DNA of 64,000 nt, from positions 15,909 to 79,908 of the forward strand of contig JBHJHI010000037.1 in NCBI GenBank assembly GCA_050330995.1. Reading direction: 5' to 3'. The notes below the pieces were generated by a model. That model did not search any database. It worked only from the letters and a program-made list of their open reading frames with translations, and was not told the DNA's origin. The position numbers were made by a program, and so were the translations under genes. Origin of the DNA: Thermohalobaculum sp050330995. GTDB taxonomy: Bacteria; Pseudomonadota; Alphaproteobacteria; Rhodobacterales; Rhodobacteraceae. Shown in pieces: positions 1-8,492 of the stretch (the stretch's first letter is position 1; each line of letters starts with the position of its first letter).

Positions 1-564
1 CAGTACCGCCGCCATGCCCGCGACCGCGCCCTCGAAGCCGACGAGGCCGAGGAGCCCGGCGCCGAGCAGGAAGCCGAAGCCCTTGACCGCGTTCTTCGAG
101 CCGGTCAGCGCCGCGACCCAGCGGAACAGCGCGCCCTTCTCCTCGGGGGGCGCGAGCACCTTCACGGCCGACTTCGAGCTCATCTTGGCGAGGTCCTTGG
201 CCACGCCCGAGAGGCCCTGCACGGCCATGACGAAGACGACCGAGGTGACGACGGCCCAGCCGGGGTCCACCCGCGTCAGCGCCGCGAGCGCGACGATCTG
301 GAGCGCGAGGCCGGCATAGAGCGTGGACGTCAGCCCGAAGCGCGCGGCGATCCAGCCGGCCGCGAGGTTGGTCGCCACCCCCGCCGCCTCGTAGAGCAGG
401 AACAGATAGGCGAGCTGGATCGGCGTGAAGCCGAGGGTGTGGAAGTGCAGCAGCACCAGCATCCGGAGCGCGCCGTCGGTCAGCATGAACGCCCAGTAGG
501 CGGCGGTGCCGGCCACGTAGGCGGCGAGCCCCTCGGGACGCTTGCGCGTGGTGGCATCGGTCAT
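1..564 (-). CDS. arsJ: ArsJ MFS exporter of organoarsenical, C-terminus cut by window edge
   Basis: The first 188 codons of a major-facilitator transporter, beginning MTDATTRKRPEGLAAYVAG and running off the window edge. Several hydrophobic segments are visible (around residues 13-35, 45-65, 70-90 and 160-185). The family ArsJ exports 1-arseno-3-phosphoglycerate, which a dedicated GAPDH makes from arsenate; ArsJ genes typically sit next to that GAPDH. Here the ATG overlaps the GAPDH stop codon as ATGA, so the two are translationally coupled and are the last two visible genes of the ars operon. Assignment rests on MFS character plus the GAPDH partner and ars context; the missing C-terminus cannot be checked. 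Confidence 0.85.
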   Translation of the reverse strand, partial: MTDATTRKRPEGLAAYVAGTAAYWAFMLTDGALRMLVLLHFHTLGFTPIQLAYLFLLYEAAGVATNLAAGWIAARFGLTSTLYAGLALQIVALAALTRVDPGWAVVTSVVFVMAVQGLSGVAKDLAKMSSKSAVKVLAPPEEKGALFRWVAALTGSKNAVKGFGFLLGAGLLGLVGFEGAVAGMAAVL

Positions 565-1601
565 CGCGCCATCCCTCCGGCGATCATCCGCGCGAGGTCG
601 GCCATGCGCCGCGCGTAGCCCCACTCGTTGTCGTACCAGGCGAAGACCTTCGCCTGGGTGCCGTCCACGACCATGGTGGAGGGGCCGTCGACCACCGCCG
701 AGCGCGGGTCGTTCAGGAAGTCGGCCGAGACGAGGGGACGGTCCTCGTAGCCGAGGATGCCGGCGAGCGGGCCGTCGGCGGCCTCGCGGAACAGCGCGTT
801 CAGCTCGTCGGCCGTGGTCGGGCGCTCCAGCTCGAACACGCAGTCGGTGAGCGAGGCGTTCAGGAGCGGCACGCGCACGGCGTGGCCGTTCAGCCGGCCC
901 TCCAGCTCGGGGTAGATCAACGTGATCGCGGTCGCCGAGCCGGTCGTGGTCGGCACCAGCGAGTTGAGCGCTGAGCGTGCGCGGCGCGGGTCCTTGGCCG
1001 GGCGGTCGACGATGGTCTGGGTGTTGGTGACGTCGTGGATCGTGGTGATGACGCCGTGGCGGATGCCGAGCGCCTCGTGCACGACCTTCACCACCGGCGC
1101 GAGGCAGTTCGTGGTGCACGACGCCGCGGTGACGAGATGGTGGCGCGCGGGATCGTAGGCGTCGTGGTTGACGCCGTAGACGAGGTTGAGCGCGGGGTCC
1201 TCCTTCACCGGCGCGGAGACCAGCACCTTGGCCGCGCCCGCATCGTAGTAGGGGCGGAGCTTCGCCGGCGTCTTGAACACACCGGTGCAGTCGAGGACGA
1301 GATCGACGCCCTCCTCGGCGAGCGGCAGCTCCTCGATGCGCGTCGCCTGCGTGAACCGCATCCGCCGGCCGTCCACGCTCAGCGAGCCCTCGTCGTGGCC
1401 GAAGGCGGCTGGCCATCGGCCGTGCACGCTGTCGAACTCCAGGAGCAGCGCGTGCTGCGCCGGGTCGCCGGCCGGGTCGTTCAGGAGCGCGATTTCGCCG
1501 GGTACGCCGTCCTCGATCAGCGCCCGGAGCGCGAGCTTGCCGATGCGGCCGAGGCCGTTGACGGCGATGCGAGCGGTGGGGCGAGCGGCGGGACGGGCCA
1601 T
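561..1601 (-). CDS. ArsJ-associated glyceraldehyde-3-phosphate dehydrogenase
   Basis: A 346-residue GAPDH with the N-terminal Rossmann motif NGLGRIGKLALRAL and the catalytic cysteine in ASCTTNC. GAPDH of this kind can use arsenate instead of phosphate, producing 1-arseno-3-phosphoglycerate for ArsJ to pump out. This is inferred from its position between acr3 and arsJ, not from a residue that separates it from housekeeping GAPDH. The start ATG has a GAGGAGG-like ribosome site just upstream, 10 bases lie between it and the acr3 stop, and its own stop overlaps the arsJ start. It is presumably co-regulated with the ArsR part of the upstream fusion. Confidence 0.92.
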   Translation of the reverse strand: MARPAARPTARIAVNGLGRIGKLALRALIEDGVPGEIALLNDPAGDPAQHALLLEFDSVHGRWPAAFGHDEGSLSVDGRRMRFTQATRIEELPLAEEGVDLVLDCTGVFKTPAKLRPYYDAGAAKVLVSAPVKEDPALNLVYGVNHDAYDPARHHLVTAASCTTNCLAPVVKVVHEALGIRHGVITTIHDVTNTQTIVDRPAKDPRRARSALNSLVPTTTGSATAITLIYPELEGRLNGHAVRVPLLNASLTDCVFELERPTTADELNALFREAADGPLAGILGYEDRPLVSADFLNDPRSAVVDGPSTMVVDGTQAKVFAWYDNEWGYARRMADLARMIAGGMAR

Positions 1602-1611
1602 ACGCGCCTCC

Positions 1612-2673
1612 TCAGGCAGGGGCGAACCAGCCGCGGGTGCGGTTGGCGAAGGCGACGAGGCTGAGCATCACCGGCACCTCGACCAGCACGCCGACCACGG
1701 TGGCGAGCGCCGCGCCCGAGCCGAGGCCGAACAGCGAGATCGCCACCGCCACGGCCAGCTCGAAGAAGTTGGACGTGCCGATCAGCGCGCAGGGGGCGGC
1801 GACCTCGAAGGGGATGCGCCAGGCGCGCGCCACCGCGTAGGCGACGAGGAAGATACCGTAGGACTGGATCAGGAGCGGCACCGCGATCAGCGCGATGACG
1901 AGGGGTTTGGCGACGATCGTCTCCGCCTGGAAGCCGAACAGCAGCACCACGGTCGCGAGCAGCCCGAGGACGGTCGCGGGCTTGATCCGGTCGCGGAACG
2001 CCTCGACCGCCGTCTCGCCGCCTCGGCGTATGAAATGGCGGCGGGTCAGGACGCCCGCGATCAGCGGCAGCACCACGTAGAGCCCGACCGAGAGCGCGAG
2101 CGTCTCCCAAGGGACCTCGATGCCGCCGACGCCGAGCAGCAGCGCCACGATCGGGGCGAAGGCGAACACCATGACCACGTCGTTCACGCCGACCTGCACC
2201 AGCGTGTAGGTCGGATCGCCCCGCGTGAGCTGCGACCAGACGAACACCATCGCCGTGCAGGGCGCGGCGCCGAGCAGGATGAGGCCCGCGAGGTAGGACT
2301 GCGCGTCCTGCGGCGCGATCAGCCCCGCGAACACGTGCTCGAAGAACAGCACCCCGAGGCCGGCCATGGTGAAGGGCTTGACCAGCCAGTTCACGACCAG
2401 CGTGACGGCCAGCCCCTTGGGGCTCTCGCGGGCGTGGCGAAGGGCGGAGAAGTCCACGCCGATCATCATCGGGTAGACCATCGCCCAGATCAGCACGGCG
2501 ACGATCAGGTTCACCGAGGCGACCTCGGCGTTCGCCAGCGTCGCGAACAGGTCCGGCAAGGCGTGGCCCAGGGCGAGGCCGGCCAGGATCGCGAGCGCGA
2601 CCCAGACCGAGAGCCACTTCTCGAAGACGCCGAGCCCGCCGGGGGCGGCCTCCTGCGCGTCGGCGTAGGTCAT
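1612..2673 (-). CDS. acr3: ACR3-family arsenite efflux permease
   Basis: A 353-residue polytopic membrane protein (about ten hydrophobic segments) of the ACR3 family, which extrudes As(III) across the inner membrane. The conserved membrane cysteine motif APCTAMVFVWSQL, typical of ACR3, is present near residue 140. The length matches the family. The start lies four bases after the stop of the arsR-arsC fusion, so arsenite made by the ArsC domain would be exported by the product of the very next gene. It is unrelated to the ArsB type of carrier. Confidence 0.95.
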   Translation of the reverse strand: MTYADAQEAAPGGLGVFEKWLSVWVALAILAGLALGHALPDLFATLANAEVASVNLIVAVLIWAMVYPMMIGVDFSALRHARESPKGLAVTLVVNWLVKPFTMAGLGVLFFEHVFAGLIAPQDAQSYLAGLILLGAAPCTAMVFVWSQLTRGDPTYTLVQVGVNDVVMVFAFAPIVALLLGVGGIEVPWETLALSVGLYVVLPLIAGVLTRRHFIRRGGETAVEAFRDRIKPATVLGLLATVVLLFGFQAETIVAKPLVIALIAVPLLIQSYGIFLVAYAVARAWRIPFEVAAPCALIGTSNFFELAVAVAISLFGLGSGAALATVVGVLVEVPVMLSLVAFANRTRGWFAPA

Positions 2674-2677
2674 GCGT

Positions 2678-3544
2678 TCAGCTCGCGGTCGGGGTGGCGG
2701 CGTGCTCGGCGCCGAGGGCGTCGAGGCGGTGCTGCAGCGTCAGCCGGTCGAGGCTGTCCACGGACAGTGCGAGGAAGCCGGTCAGCCGGCGGTGCAGCGT
2801 GCGGTAGGCGTCGAGGAAGGCGAGGCCGCGCTCGGCCTCGGTGCCGGTCGCCTTCACCGGGTCGGGCAGGCCCCAGTGCGCGGTGATCGGCTGGCCCGGC
2901 CAGGGCGGGCACTCCTCGTTCGCCGCCGCATCGCAGACGGTGAAGACGAAGTCCATGCGCGGCGCGTCGGGCCGCGTGAACTCGGAGACGTGCTTGGCGT
3001 AGAGGCCCGAGACGTCGTGGCCGAGATCGGTCAGCACCCTCACCGTGTGTGGGTTCAGCTCGGAGTAGGGCCGCGTCCCCGCGGAATGGGCGTTGAACTT
3101 GTCCGCCCCCTCCCTGGCCAGGATCGCCTCGGCCATGATCGAGCGCGCCGAGTTGCCCGAGCAGAGGAACAGCACGTCGAAGCGTCGGTCGGCCATGGCC
3201 GCCTCCTCCCGGTCGAGGGTCAGAAGGGTCCGCGCGGCGAGCGGGGTGCACAGCTCCGGCCGCCCGCCGCAGCAGTCGTTGACGAGGAAGTCGACCACCG
3301 CCGCCGTCCGGCCGAGGTCGATGGCGTAGAGCACCGCCTTGCCCTTGCGCCAGGAGCGCACCAGCCCCGCCCGCGCGAGCGTGGCGAGATGCACCGAGAG
3401 CGTGCTGGCCTTCAGCCCGAGCGCGACGGCGATCTCGCCCGGCCGCACGCCGTGCGGCGCGCGCCGCGCCAGCAGGCGGAACACGCCGAGCCGGCCGGGA
3501 TGGCCGAGCGCGGTCAGCGCGTCGGTGGGTAATGCGATTTTCAT
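2678..3544 (-). CDS. ArsR repressor - ArsC arsenate reductase fusion protein
   Basis: One 288-residue reading frame joins two ars functions. Residues 1 to about 110 are an ArsR winged-helix repressor (LGLKASTLSVHLATLARAGL is the recognition helix region); the usual CVC in helix 3 is absent, but a cysteine group NDCCGGRPELC follows the DNA-binding region and probably senses As(III). Residues 125-288 are a low-molecular-weight-phosphatase-type arsenate reductase with the active-site loop FLCSGNSARS and resolving cysteines in FTVCDAAANEECPPW. The start MKIALPTDAL was chosen because the longer frame upstream is low-complexity arginine-rich sequence. No ribosome site is evident, so translation may be leaderless. 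A 6-bp inverted repeat covers the start codon. Confidence 0.9.
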   Translation of the reverse strand: MKIALPTDALTALGHPGRLGVFRLLARRAPHGVRPGEIAVALGLKASTLSVHLATLARAGLVRSWRKGKAVLYAIDLGRTAAVVDFLVNDCCGGRPELCTPLAARTLLTLDREEAAMADRRFDVLFLCSGNSARSIMAEAILAREGADKFNAHSAGTRPYSELNPHTVRVLTDLGHDVSGLYAKHVSEFTRPDAPRMDFVFTVCDAAANEECPPWPGQPITAHWGLPDPVKATGTEAERGLAFLDAYRTLHRRLTGFLALSVDSLDRLTLQHRLDALGAEHAATPTAS

Positions 3545-3555
3545 GAATCCATGAA
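3540..3555. promoter_or_regulatory. candidate ArsR operator
   Basis: TTCATG-AATC-CATGAA is a perfect 6-bp inverted repeat with a 4-base centre, lying across the start codon of the arsR-arsC fusion. ArsR proteins bind short palindromes near their own promoters, so this is the best visible autoregulatory site. That it is bound is inference. Confidence 0.4.
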
Positions 3556-4005
3556 CACGCGGATCGTCGAGCGGTTCCGTGCGCCCGGACCCCGGGGCGC
3601 GTCGCCCGGCACAGCCGGCCTCCGGGTCGTCGCGTCCGACCGCCCGGCCGCCGACGCTTCGGCGAAGGCGGACAGGGACCGGCGAACCGCCGGGGGCTTC
3701 ACGCGCCCGGCGGCGGTCGAGCCGTTCCGACGCGGTGGCGAGGGACGACGCCGGCGATTCCGGCTCGGGCGGCCGTGCTCCGGCACGGGTCGGGCGTCCG
3801 GGCGCGCGCCGCGCGAGGGAGGCGCCGCGCGCCCGTGCGTCGGCGATCAAACGCGAGGCGCGCGGGCGCGTTGACCGCCGCGACCCGTCCGTCCCGCCGC
3901 GTTGACCGCGGTGAGCCGCCCGTATAGCCCGACGCGACCGGCGACCGCCGAGGCAGGCACGCCCGGGCCTCGATCCGCCGACCGCCTCATCCGGAGCGTC
4001 CGACC
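3556..4005. other. intergenic region between divergent ars operon and small secreted protein gene
   Basis: About 450 bases of very GC-rich sequence. It must hold promoters for both directions, but I see no convincing -35/-10 pair and no gene. Arginine- and proline-rich frames across it look like composition artefacts. Confidence 0.5.
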
Positions 4006-4470
4006 ATGACCCTTTCGACGACGCGTCGCCGTGCGACGGGGCTCCTCCCCCGGGCGGTGGCGAGCCTTTGCCTGCTGGCCGGTCCCGTGGTGGCGCAGGA
4101 GGCGCCGTCGTCCCCCGTCCGGGTGGAGCTGAACAAGCTGGAGCCGATCGAGGCGGGCTGCCGCAGCTACCTCGTGATCGACAGCGCCGCCGAGGCGGCG
4201 ATCGAGGCGCTGACGCTCGACGTGGTAGTGTTCGACGCCGAGGCGGTCGTCGCCCGGCGCCTCGCCGTCGACGTCGCCCCGCTCGCTGCCGGGCGCACGG
4301 CGGTCAAGGTCTTCGACCTCGACGGTCTCGCCTGCGGGGACGTCGGGCGCTTCCTGCTCAACGGCGTCCTGGCCTGCGACGAGACGCTCGGCGACGGGGG
4401 CGGCGACGGGGGCGGCTGCCGCGAGGCGGTGGCGACGGCCTCGCGCGCCCGCGTGCCCTTCGACGGCTGA
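4006..4470 (+). CDS. small exported protein, conserved hypothetical
   Basis: A 154-residue protein with an N-terminal signal peptide (arginine-rich start, hydrophobic LLPRAVASLCLLAGPVV, likely cleaved near VAQ-EA). The mature part begins VRVELNKLEP and carries four cysteines spread through the chain (at CRSYL, LACGD, LACDE, GGCRE), consistent with disulfides in the periplasm. A short glycine-aspartate repeat (GDGGGDGGG) comes from a DNA repeat near 4390. Proteins of this pattern occur in alphaproteobacteria, but I know of no assigned function. It stands alone between the ars operon and the next minus-strand pair. Confidence 0.7.
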   Translation: MTLSTTRRRATGLLPRAVASLCLLAGPVVAQEAPSSPVRVELNKLEPIEAGCRSYLVIDSAAEAAIEALTLDVVVFDAEAVVARRLAVDVAPLAAGRTAVKVFDLDGLACGDVGRFLLNGVLACDETLGDGGGDGGGCREAVATASRARVPFDG

Positions 4471-4561
4471 GCCGGACGCGGGGGCGGCGCGCCCGCGCCG
4501 CTGCCCGACGTGCCCCGGCCTCCCGCTCCGGCGTCCACGACCCTCGGGGCCGCCCCGGCGC

Positions 4562-5248
4562 TCAGGCGGTCCCGTCCTCGCCGCGCTTCGGCACGACGAG
4601 CCGCGCGGGCCGCCCGTGCGCGGCTCGCTCGAACATCGGCGAGACGTTGCGCGCGACCTCGCTCACCAGATCGAGCCGCTCGATGTGGCGCGCGAGCGCG
4701 GGGGTGCGGGCGACCTCGACCAGCCGGGGGACCAGCTCCGGCGCGTCGTAGAGGATCTGCATGTAGGCGAGCGGATCGCCGCGCTTCAGCACCCAGTCGC
4801 GCTCGGGGTCGTGCCACTCCAGGATGGCGTTGAGCGGGCGGGGCCAGTCGCGCACCGGGAAGCGCCCGGCGATCAGCGTGCCCGGCCAGCCCCGCATCCC
4901 CGGCCAGAGGTAAGGGCCCGTGAGCTGCACGCGGGCCGGCTCGTCCGAGACGAGGTGCAGGTTGAGGCTGATCTGGCAGGCGGGCACCGCCGTCTCGCGC
5001 TGCGCCTCGGGCAGGATCGGCGTCACGAGCCCGCGAAAGCCCTGCTCGGTGAGCCGGCTGCCCCCGGCGACGCGTTCGAAGGCGGGCGGGCGGCCCGGCG
5101 CGCGTCGCAGCCGGACGCGGAGATCGAAGGAGGCGCGCACCAGCACGATCCGCCGCGCAAGGCCGTCCGGGCCGAGGATCTCGGGGGCGAGGAAGGCCAG
5201 CGCCGCCTGCGGCGAGGAGGTCAGCCAGCCGAGCGGGGCCTCCCTCAC
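4562..5248 (-). CDS. hypothetical protein, paralogue of the gene just upstream
   Basis: A 228-residue soluble protein I do not recognise. The GTG start overlaps the stop of the upstream gene as GTGA, which sets the start and shows coupling. It shares an ordered block with its neighbour: V(S/T)DEPxR, a tryptophan-proline-rich stretch, (A)GR(F/W)PxRDWP, LEWxDP, (L)KRGDPLAY and PxRLVE, ending in a PxRLLVP-like motif. The pair looks like a local duplication. There is no signal peptide or membrane segment, and nothing indicates a catalytic centre. Confidence 0.75.
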   Translation of the reverse strand: MREAPLGWLTSSPQAALAFLAPEILGPDGLARRIVLVRASFDLRVRLRRAPGRPPAFERVAGGSRLTEQGFRGLVTPILPEAQRETAVPACQISLNLHLVSDEPARVQLTGPYLWPGMRGWPGTLIAGRFPVRDWPRPLNAILEWHDPERDWVLKRGDPLAYMQILYDAPELVPRLVEVARTPALARHIERLDLVSEVARNVSPMFERAAHGRPARLVVPKRGEDGTA

Positions 5249-5982
5249 GCGCCCTCGCCGACGGGGACCAGCAGCCGCTCGGGCCGGCGCGACGCCGCGC
5301 GCGCCCAGAGATCGGGGATGTCGTCGGTGATGTGGTGCACCCCGTCCATCCCGGCGCGGTAGTCGGCGAGCGCCGCCGTCGGCTCGGCCTCGACGAGGCG
5401 CGGGCGCTTGTCGGGGTGGTCGAACTCGAAGAACACGTAGGCGAGCGGGTCGCCCTGGCGCAGCACCAGCTCGCCCTTCGGGTCGTCCCATTCGAGCGCC
5501 CAGTCGATCGCGGCAGGCCAGTCGCGCGCGGGCCAGCGCCCGGCGACGCCGACGCCCGGCCAGCGCCGGGGGCCGCGGTCGAGGAAGGGCGGCGTCATGG
5601 TGGCGCGGCAGGGCTCGTCGGTCACCAGGAACCAGGGCAGGCGCAGCCTCAGCACCGGGCGGCGCGGGTCGCGCCAGCGCGCCTGCGGCTCGATCCAGAG
5701 GAAGCGTCGCAGCCACTCGGGCTTGGCCGCCGTGCCCTTGGGGTCGATCGTCATGCCGAGCTTGGCCCCCTCGGTGGACAGGCGCATGCGGAGCGCGATC
5801 GGGCAGGGCAACGCGATCAGCTGGCGCTCCAGCAGGTTGACAGCCGGGCAGTTCTGCACCGCGCGCGCCCCGAGCGGACGGGTGCGCGTCGAGGCGACGG
5901 TGTGCGGGACCGGGAAGGCGAAGCCCGCCCCCGGCTCGGTCAGGCAGTAGCCGACGTCGACGTGGATGGTGGTGCCGTACAT
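5245..5982 (-). CDS. hypothetical protein, first of a tandem paralogous pair
   Basis: A 245-residue protein starting MYGTTIHVDVGYCL with no export signal. An N-terminal region rich in CP and W motifs (QNCPAVN, ALPCPIALRMR) precedes the block shared with the downstream gene: LVTDEPCRA, GRWPARDWPAA, LEWDDPKGELVLRQGDPLAY, and the end PERLLVP. The neighbour has diverged elsewhere but keeps block order and spacing. The function is unknown. The two probably form a two-gene operon and may make a heteromer, which is inference from duplication plus coupling. Confidence 0.75.
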   Translation of the reverse strand: MYGTTIHVDVGYCLTEPGAGFAFPVPHTVASTRTRPLGARAVQNCPAVNLLERQLIALPCPIALRMRLSTEGAKLGMTIDPKGTAAKPEWLRRFLWIEPQARWRDPRRPVLRLRLPWFLVTDEPCRATMTPPFLDRGPRRWPGVGVAGRWPARDWPAAIDWALEWDDPKGELVLRQGDPLAYVFFEFDHPDKRPRLVEAEPTAALADYRAGMDGVHHITDDIPDLWARAASRRPERLLVPVGEGA

Positions 5983-6110
5983 GGGCCCCCGCGAGATGGC
6001 GCGCGACGCGTTTTACGTCGGACACGCGACCCTCGCGTGACGGTCCGATCACGTTCGGATGAGCGCTCTCCGGCCCTCCGGTCGGTGGCTTGCGGCATGG
6101 TGTCCCGAAG

Positions 6111-6136
6111 GTTCCGTCGTCCGGAACGAAGTTCCG
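6111..6136. promoter_or_regulatory. triple half-site inverted repeats upstream of the inositol operon
   Basis: Three half-sites alternate here: GTTCCG, five bases, CGGAAC, three bases (GAA), GTTCCG. They make two overlapping palindromes about 110 bases before the ino1 start. The same palindrome with a three-base centre recurs at 39038-39054, also intergenic. A repressor or activator site is inferred; the binding protein is not known. Confidence 0.4.
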
Positions 6137-6246
6137 CGTGCCCAGCTTCAACCGTTGCACATCCGGCCTTGGCGCCATCGCCCGGGCGTTCACTTAGCCG
6201 CGCAGGGCCGGGCCCCTCCGGCAAATCAGAAAAGACGGACGGACAC

Positions 6247-7497
6247 ATGCTCACGACGGAGAAGAGCAGCGGCCGCACCCTCGGCATCGCCGTGGTCGGC
6301 CTCGGCGGCGGCGTCGCCACCACCATGGTGGCGGGCCTCGAGATGATGCGTCGAGGCATGACCGGCACCGAGGGGCTGCCGCTCGCCGAGATCGACATCG
6401 ACCGCACCGGCCTCTCCGCCTACGGCGACATCGTCTGCGCCGGCTGGGACGTGAACCCCCAGGACCTCGCCTCGGCCGTGCGCGAGCACGGGGTGCTCTC
6501 CGAGCCCTACCTCGCCCCGATCGAGGACCGCATGAGCGCGATCCGGCCCTGGAAGGCCGGCGCCGACCGCGCCTTCTGCGCCAACATCGAAGGCAGCCAC
6601 GTCGCCGACGGCAACTCCAAGCGCAGCCTCGTCGAGCAGTTCCGCGCCGATCTCCGCCGCTTCCGCGTCGAGAAGGGGCTCGACGACCTGGTGGTGATCA
6701 ACCTCGCCTCGACAGAGAAGGTGTCCGATCCGCTCCACCCCGACTTCGCGACGCCGGCGGCGTTCTCGAAGGCGGTCGACGACAACCACGACACCGTCGC
6801 GCCGGCGATGCTCTACGCCTACGCCGCGATCCTGGAGGGCGTGCCGTTCGGCAACTTCACCCCCTCGCTCGCCTCGGAGATGCCGGCGCTGGTCGCGCTC
6901 GCCAACGAGCGCGGCGTGCCGCTCGCGGGGCGCGACGGCAAGACCGGGCAAACCTTCATGAAGACGGTGCTGGCCCCGGCGCTGCGCGGGCGCGCGCTGC
7001 ACGTGGACGGCTGGTACTCGACCAACATCCTCGGCAACCGCGACGGCAAGGCGCTCGAGGACCCCGCCTCGCTCGGCTCGAAGCTCCACACCAAGGGCGG
7101 CGTGCTCGACCAGATCCTCGGCTACCCGGTCGAGAACCACCTGGTGCAGATCAGCTATTACAAGCCGCGCGGCGACAACAAGGAGGCCTGGGACAACATC
7201 GACGTCACCGGCTTCCTCGGCGAGCGCATGCAGATCAAGATCAACTTCCTGTGCAAGGACTCGATCCTGGCGGCGCCGCGCGCGATCGAGATCGCGCGCT
7301 GCCGCGATCTCGCCAAGCGTCGCGGCGAGGCCGGACCGATCGAGGCGCTCTCGACCTTCTTCAAGGCGCCGCTGACCCGCGGCGGCGAGCCCGAGCACGC
7401 CTTCGGGCGCCAGCAGGCGATGCTGATGGACTGGCTCGGCGCCGGCACCGACCCGATGACGGGCACGGTGCGCCCCGCGGCGACGGCGGCGGAATGA
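6247..7497 (+). CDS. ino1: myo-inositol-1(3)-phosphate synthase
   Basis: A 416-residue cytosolic enzyme that converts glucose 6-phosphate to inositol 3-phosphate using bound NAD. The dinucleotide loop VVGLGGGVATT is at residues 18-28. Family blocks include NLASTE, the SLASEMPALVALA region, GKTGQTFMKTVLAP and LGNRDGKAL. The length fits compact bacterial synthases. The start was set at MLTTEKSSGR because the frame upstream is low-complexity. It is the first gene of an eleven-gene run, and its stop overlaps the next start as ATGA, so it should supply the inositol phosphate core of the pathway. Confidence 0.95.
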   Translation: MLTTEKSSGRTLGIAVVGLGGGVATTMVAGLEMMRRGMTGTEGLPLAEIDIDRTGLSAYGDIVCAGWDVNPQDLASAVREHGVLSEPYLAPIEDRMSAIRPWKAGADRAFCANIEGSHVADGNSKRSLVEQFRADLRRFRVEKGLDDLVVINLASTEKVSDPLHPDFATPAAFSKAVDDNHDTVAPAMLYAYAAILEGVPFGNFTPSLASEMPALVALANERGVPLAGRDGKTGQTFMKTVLAPALRGRALHVDGWYSTNILGNRDGKALEDPASLGSKLHTKGGVLDQILGYPVENHLVQISYYKPRGDNKEAWDNIDVTGFLGERMQIKINFLCKDSILAAPRAIEIARCRDLAKRRGEAGPIEALSTFFKAPLTRGGEPEHAFGRQQAMLMDWLGAGTDPMTGTVRPAATAAE

Positions 7498-8492
7498 CGG
7501 GCGCGCCCGCGCCCAAGGCCGACAGCTTCGACGACGCGGCCTCGACGGCGGCCGGGCGCGCGCTCGGCGACGCGCCCGAGGGGGCCGACCTCACCCGCCT
7601 CGCGACGCTCTCGCGCGAGATCGTGGCGCTGAAGCGCGTGCGCTCGGCGCAGAACGCCGACCTCAGCGTGCCGGCGGCCGGCTTCGTGCGCGCCTGGGCC
7701 GCCTTCAGCGCAGAGGCGGATGCCGAGGCGCTGGCCCGCGGCGCCGTCGCCGAGACGCTCGCGGCCACCGTCATGGGCGCGCTCGACCGCGCGGCGCTCC
7801 GCGCCATGGGCCGCGGCGCCGACGAGACGCGCGCCGTCCTCCAGCGCGCCGCGGCCGAGGCGGCCGGGCGCTTCGGCCTCGACCCCGCGCTCGCCGAGAT
7901 ACCCGCGGCCGAGCCCGCGCCCCTGACCGAGCTTCTGGAAAGCGCGCCGCCCTTCGTCGCGCTCCTCGTGGCGCAGCCGCGCTCGGGCGCGACCTTCCCC
8001 GGCCGGCCCCGGCTCGCGCTGGAGCCGGCCGAGAGCCACGCCGAGCACTGCCAGTCGGTCGCGGTGATCGCGGCCCTTCTCTGCCTCGCGAACGGTACCG
8101 GGCCGGGCGAGGCCTGGGTCATGGGCCTCGCGCACCATTTGCACAACGCCGAGATGCCCGACGGCGGCTTCGGAGGCGAGGAAGCGCTCGGCGAGCACCT
8201 GGCGCCGCTGATGGCGCGGCTCACCGACCGCGCGATCGCGAGCCTGTCCGTCGAGACCGGCGCGGTGGTCGCCTCCGCGCTCGCGCGCAAGGACGACGTC
8301 GACGCGCCCTCGGCCGCGGCCTTCAACGCCGCCGACGTGTTCGACCGGGTGCTCCAGCAGGAGAGCTATGCCCGCGACGCCCGCTTCGAGCTGCGCGAGG
8401 CGCTCGAAGACCTCGACCTCGTCCATCCGGGGCCGCTCCAGGCGTTCCAGCAGGACGTGCTGGCGCGGGCGGGGCTGTGGCCCGCCCCGTGA
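7494..8492 (+). CDS. HD-domain-like protein of the inositol operon
   Basis: A 332-residue alanine-rich helical protein. A central stretch resembles an HD-domain metal site: ESHAEHCQSVAVIAALLCLA, then GLAHHLHNAEMPDG, then FNAADVFDRVLQ. The position normally filled by the HD pair reads HH, so the metal centre would be altered or the resemblance partial. If active it may be a phosphohydrolase, for example removing phosphate from an inositol-phosphate intermediate, but that is inference from context. The start overlaps the ino1 stop (ATGA) and the stop overlaps the methyltransferase start. Confidence 0.65.
   Translation: MTGAPAPKADSFDDAASTAAGRALGDAPEGADLTRLATLSREIVALKRVRSAQNADLSVPAAGFVRAWAAFSAEADAEALARGAVAETLAATVMGALDRAALRAMGRGADETRAVLQRAAAEAAGRFGLDPALAEIPAAEPAPLTELLESAPPFVALLVAQPRSGATFPGRPRLALEPAESHAEHCQSVAVIAALLCLANGTGPGEAWVMGLAHHLHNAEMPDGGFGGEEALGEHLAPLMARLTDRAIASLSVETGAVVASALARKDDVDAPSAAAFNAADVFDRVLQQESYARDARFELREALEDLDLVHPGPLQAFQQDVLARAGLWPAP

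Noticed and set aside
561..2886. Long plus-strand frames over the ars operon
   Set aside because: Arginine- and proline-rich products typical of antisense frames in high-GC DNA; minus-strand genes are real.
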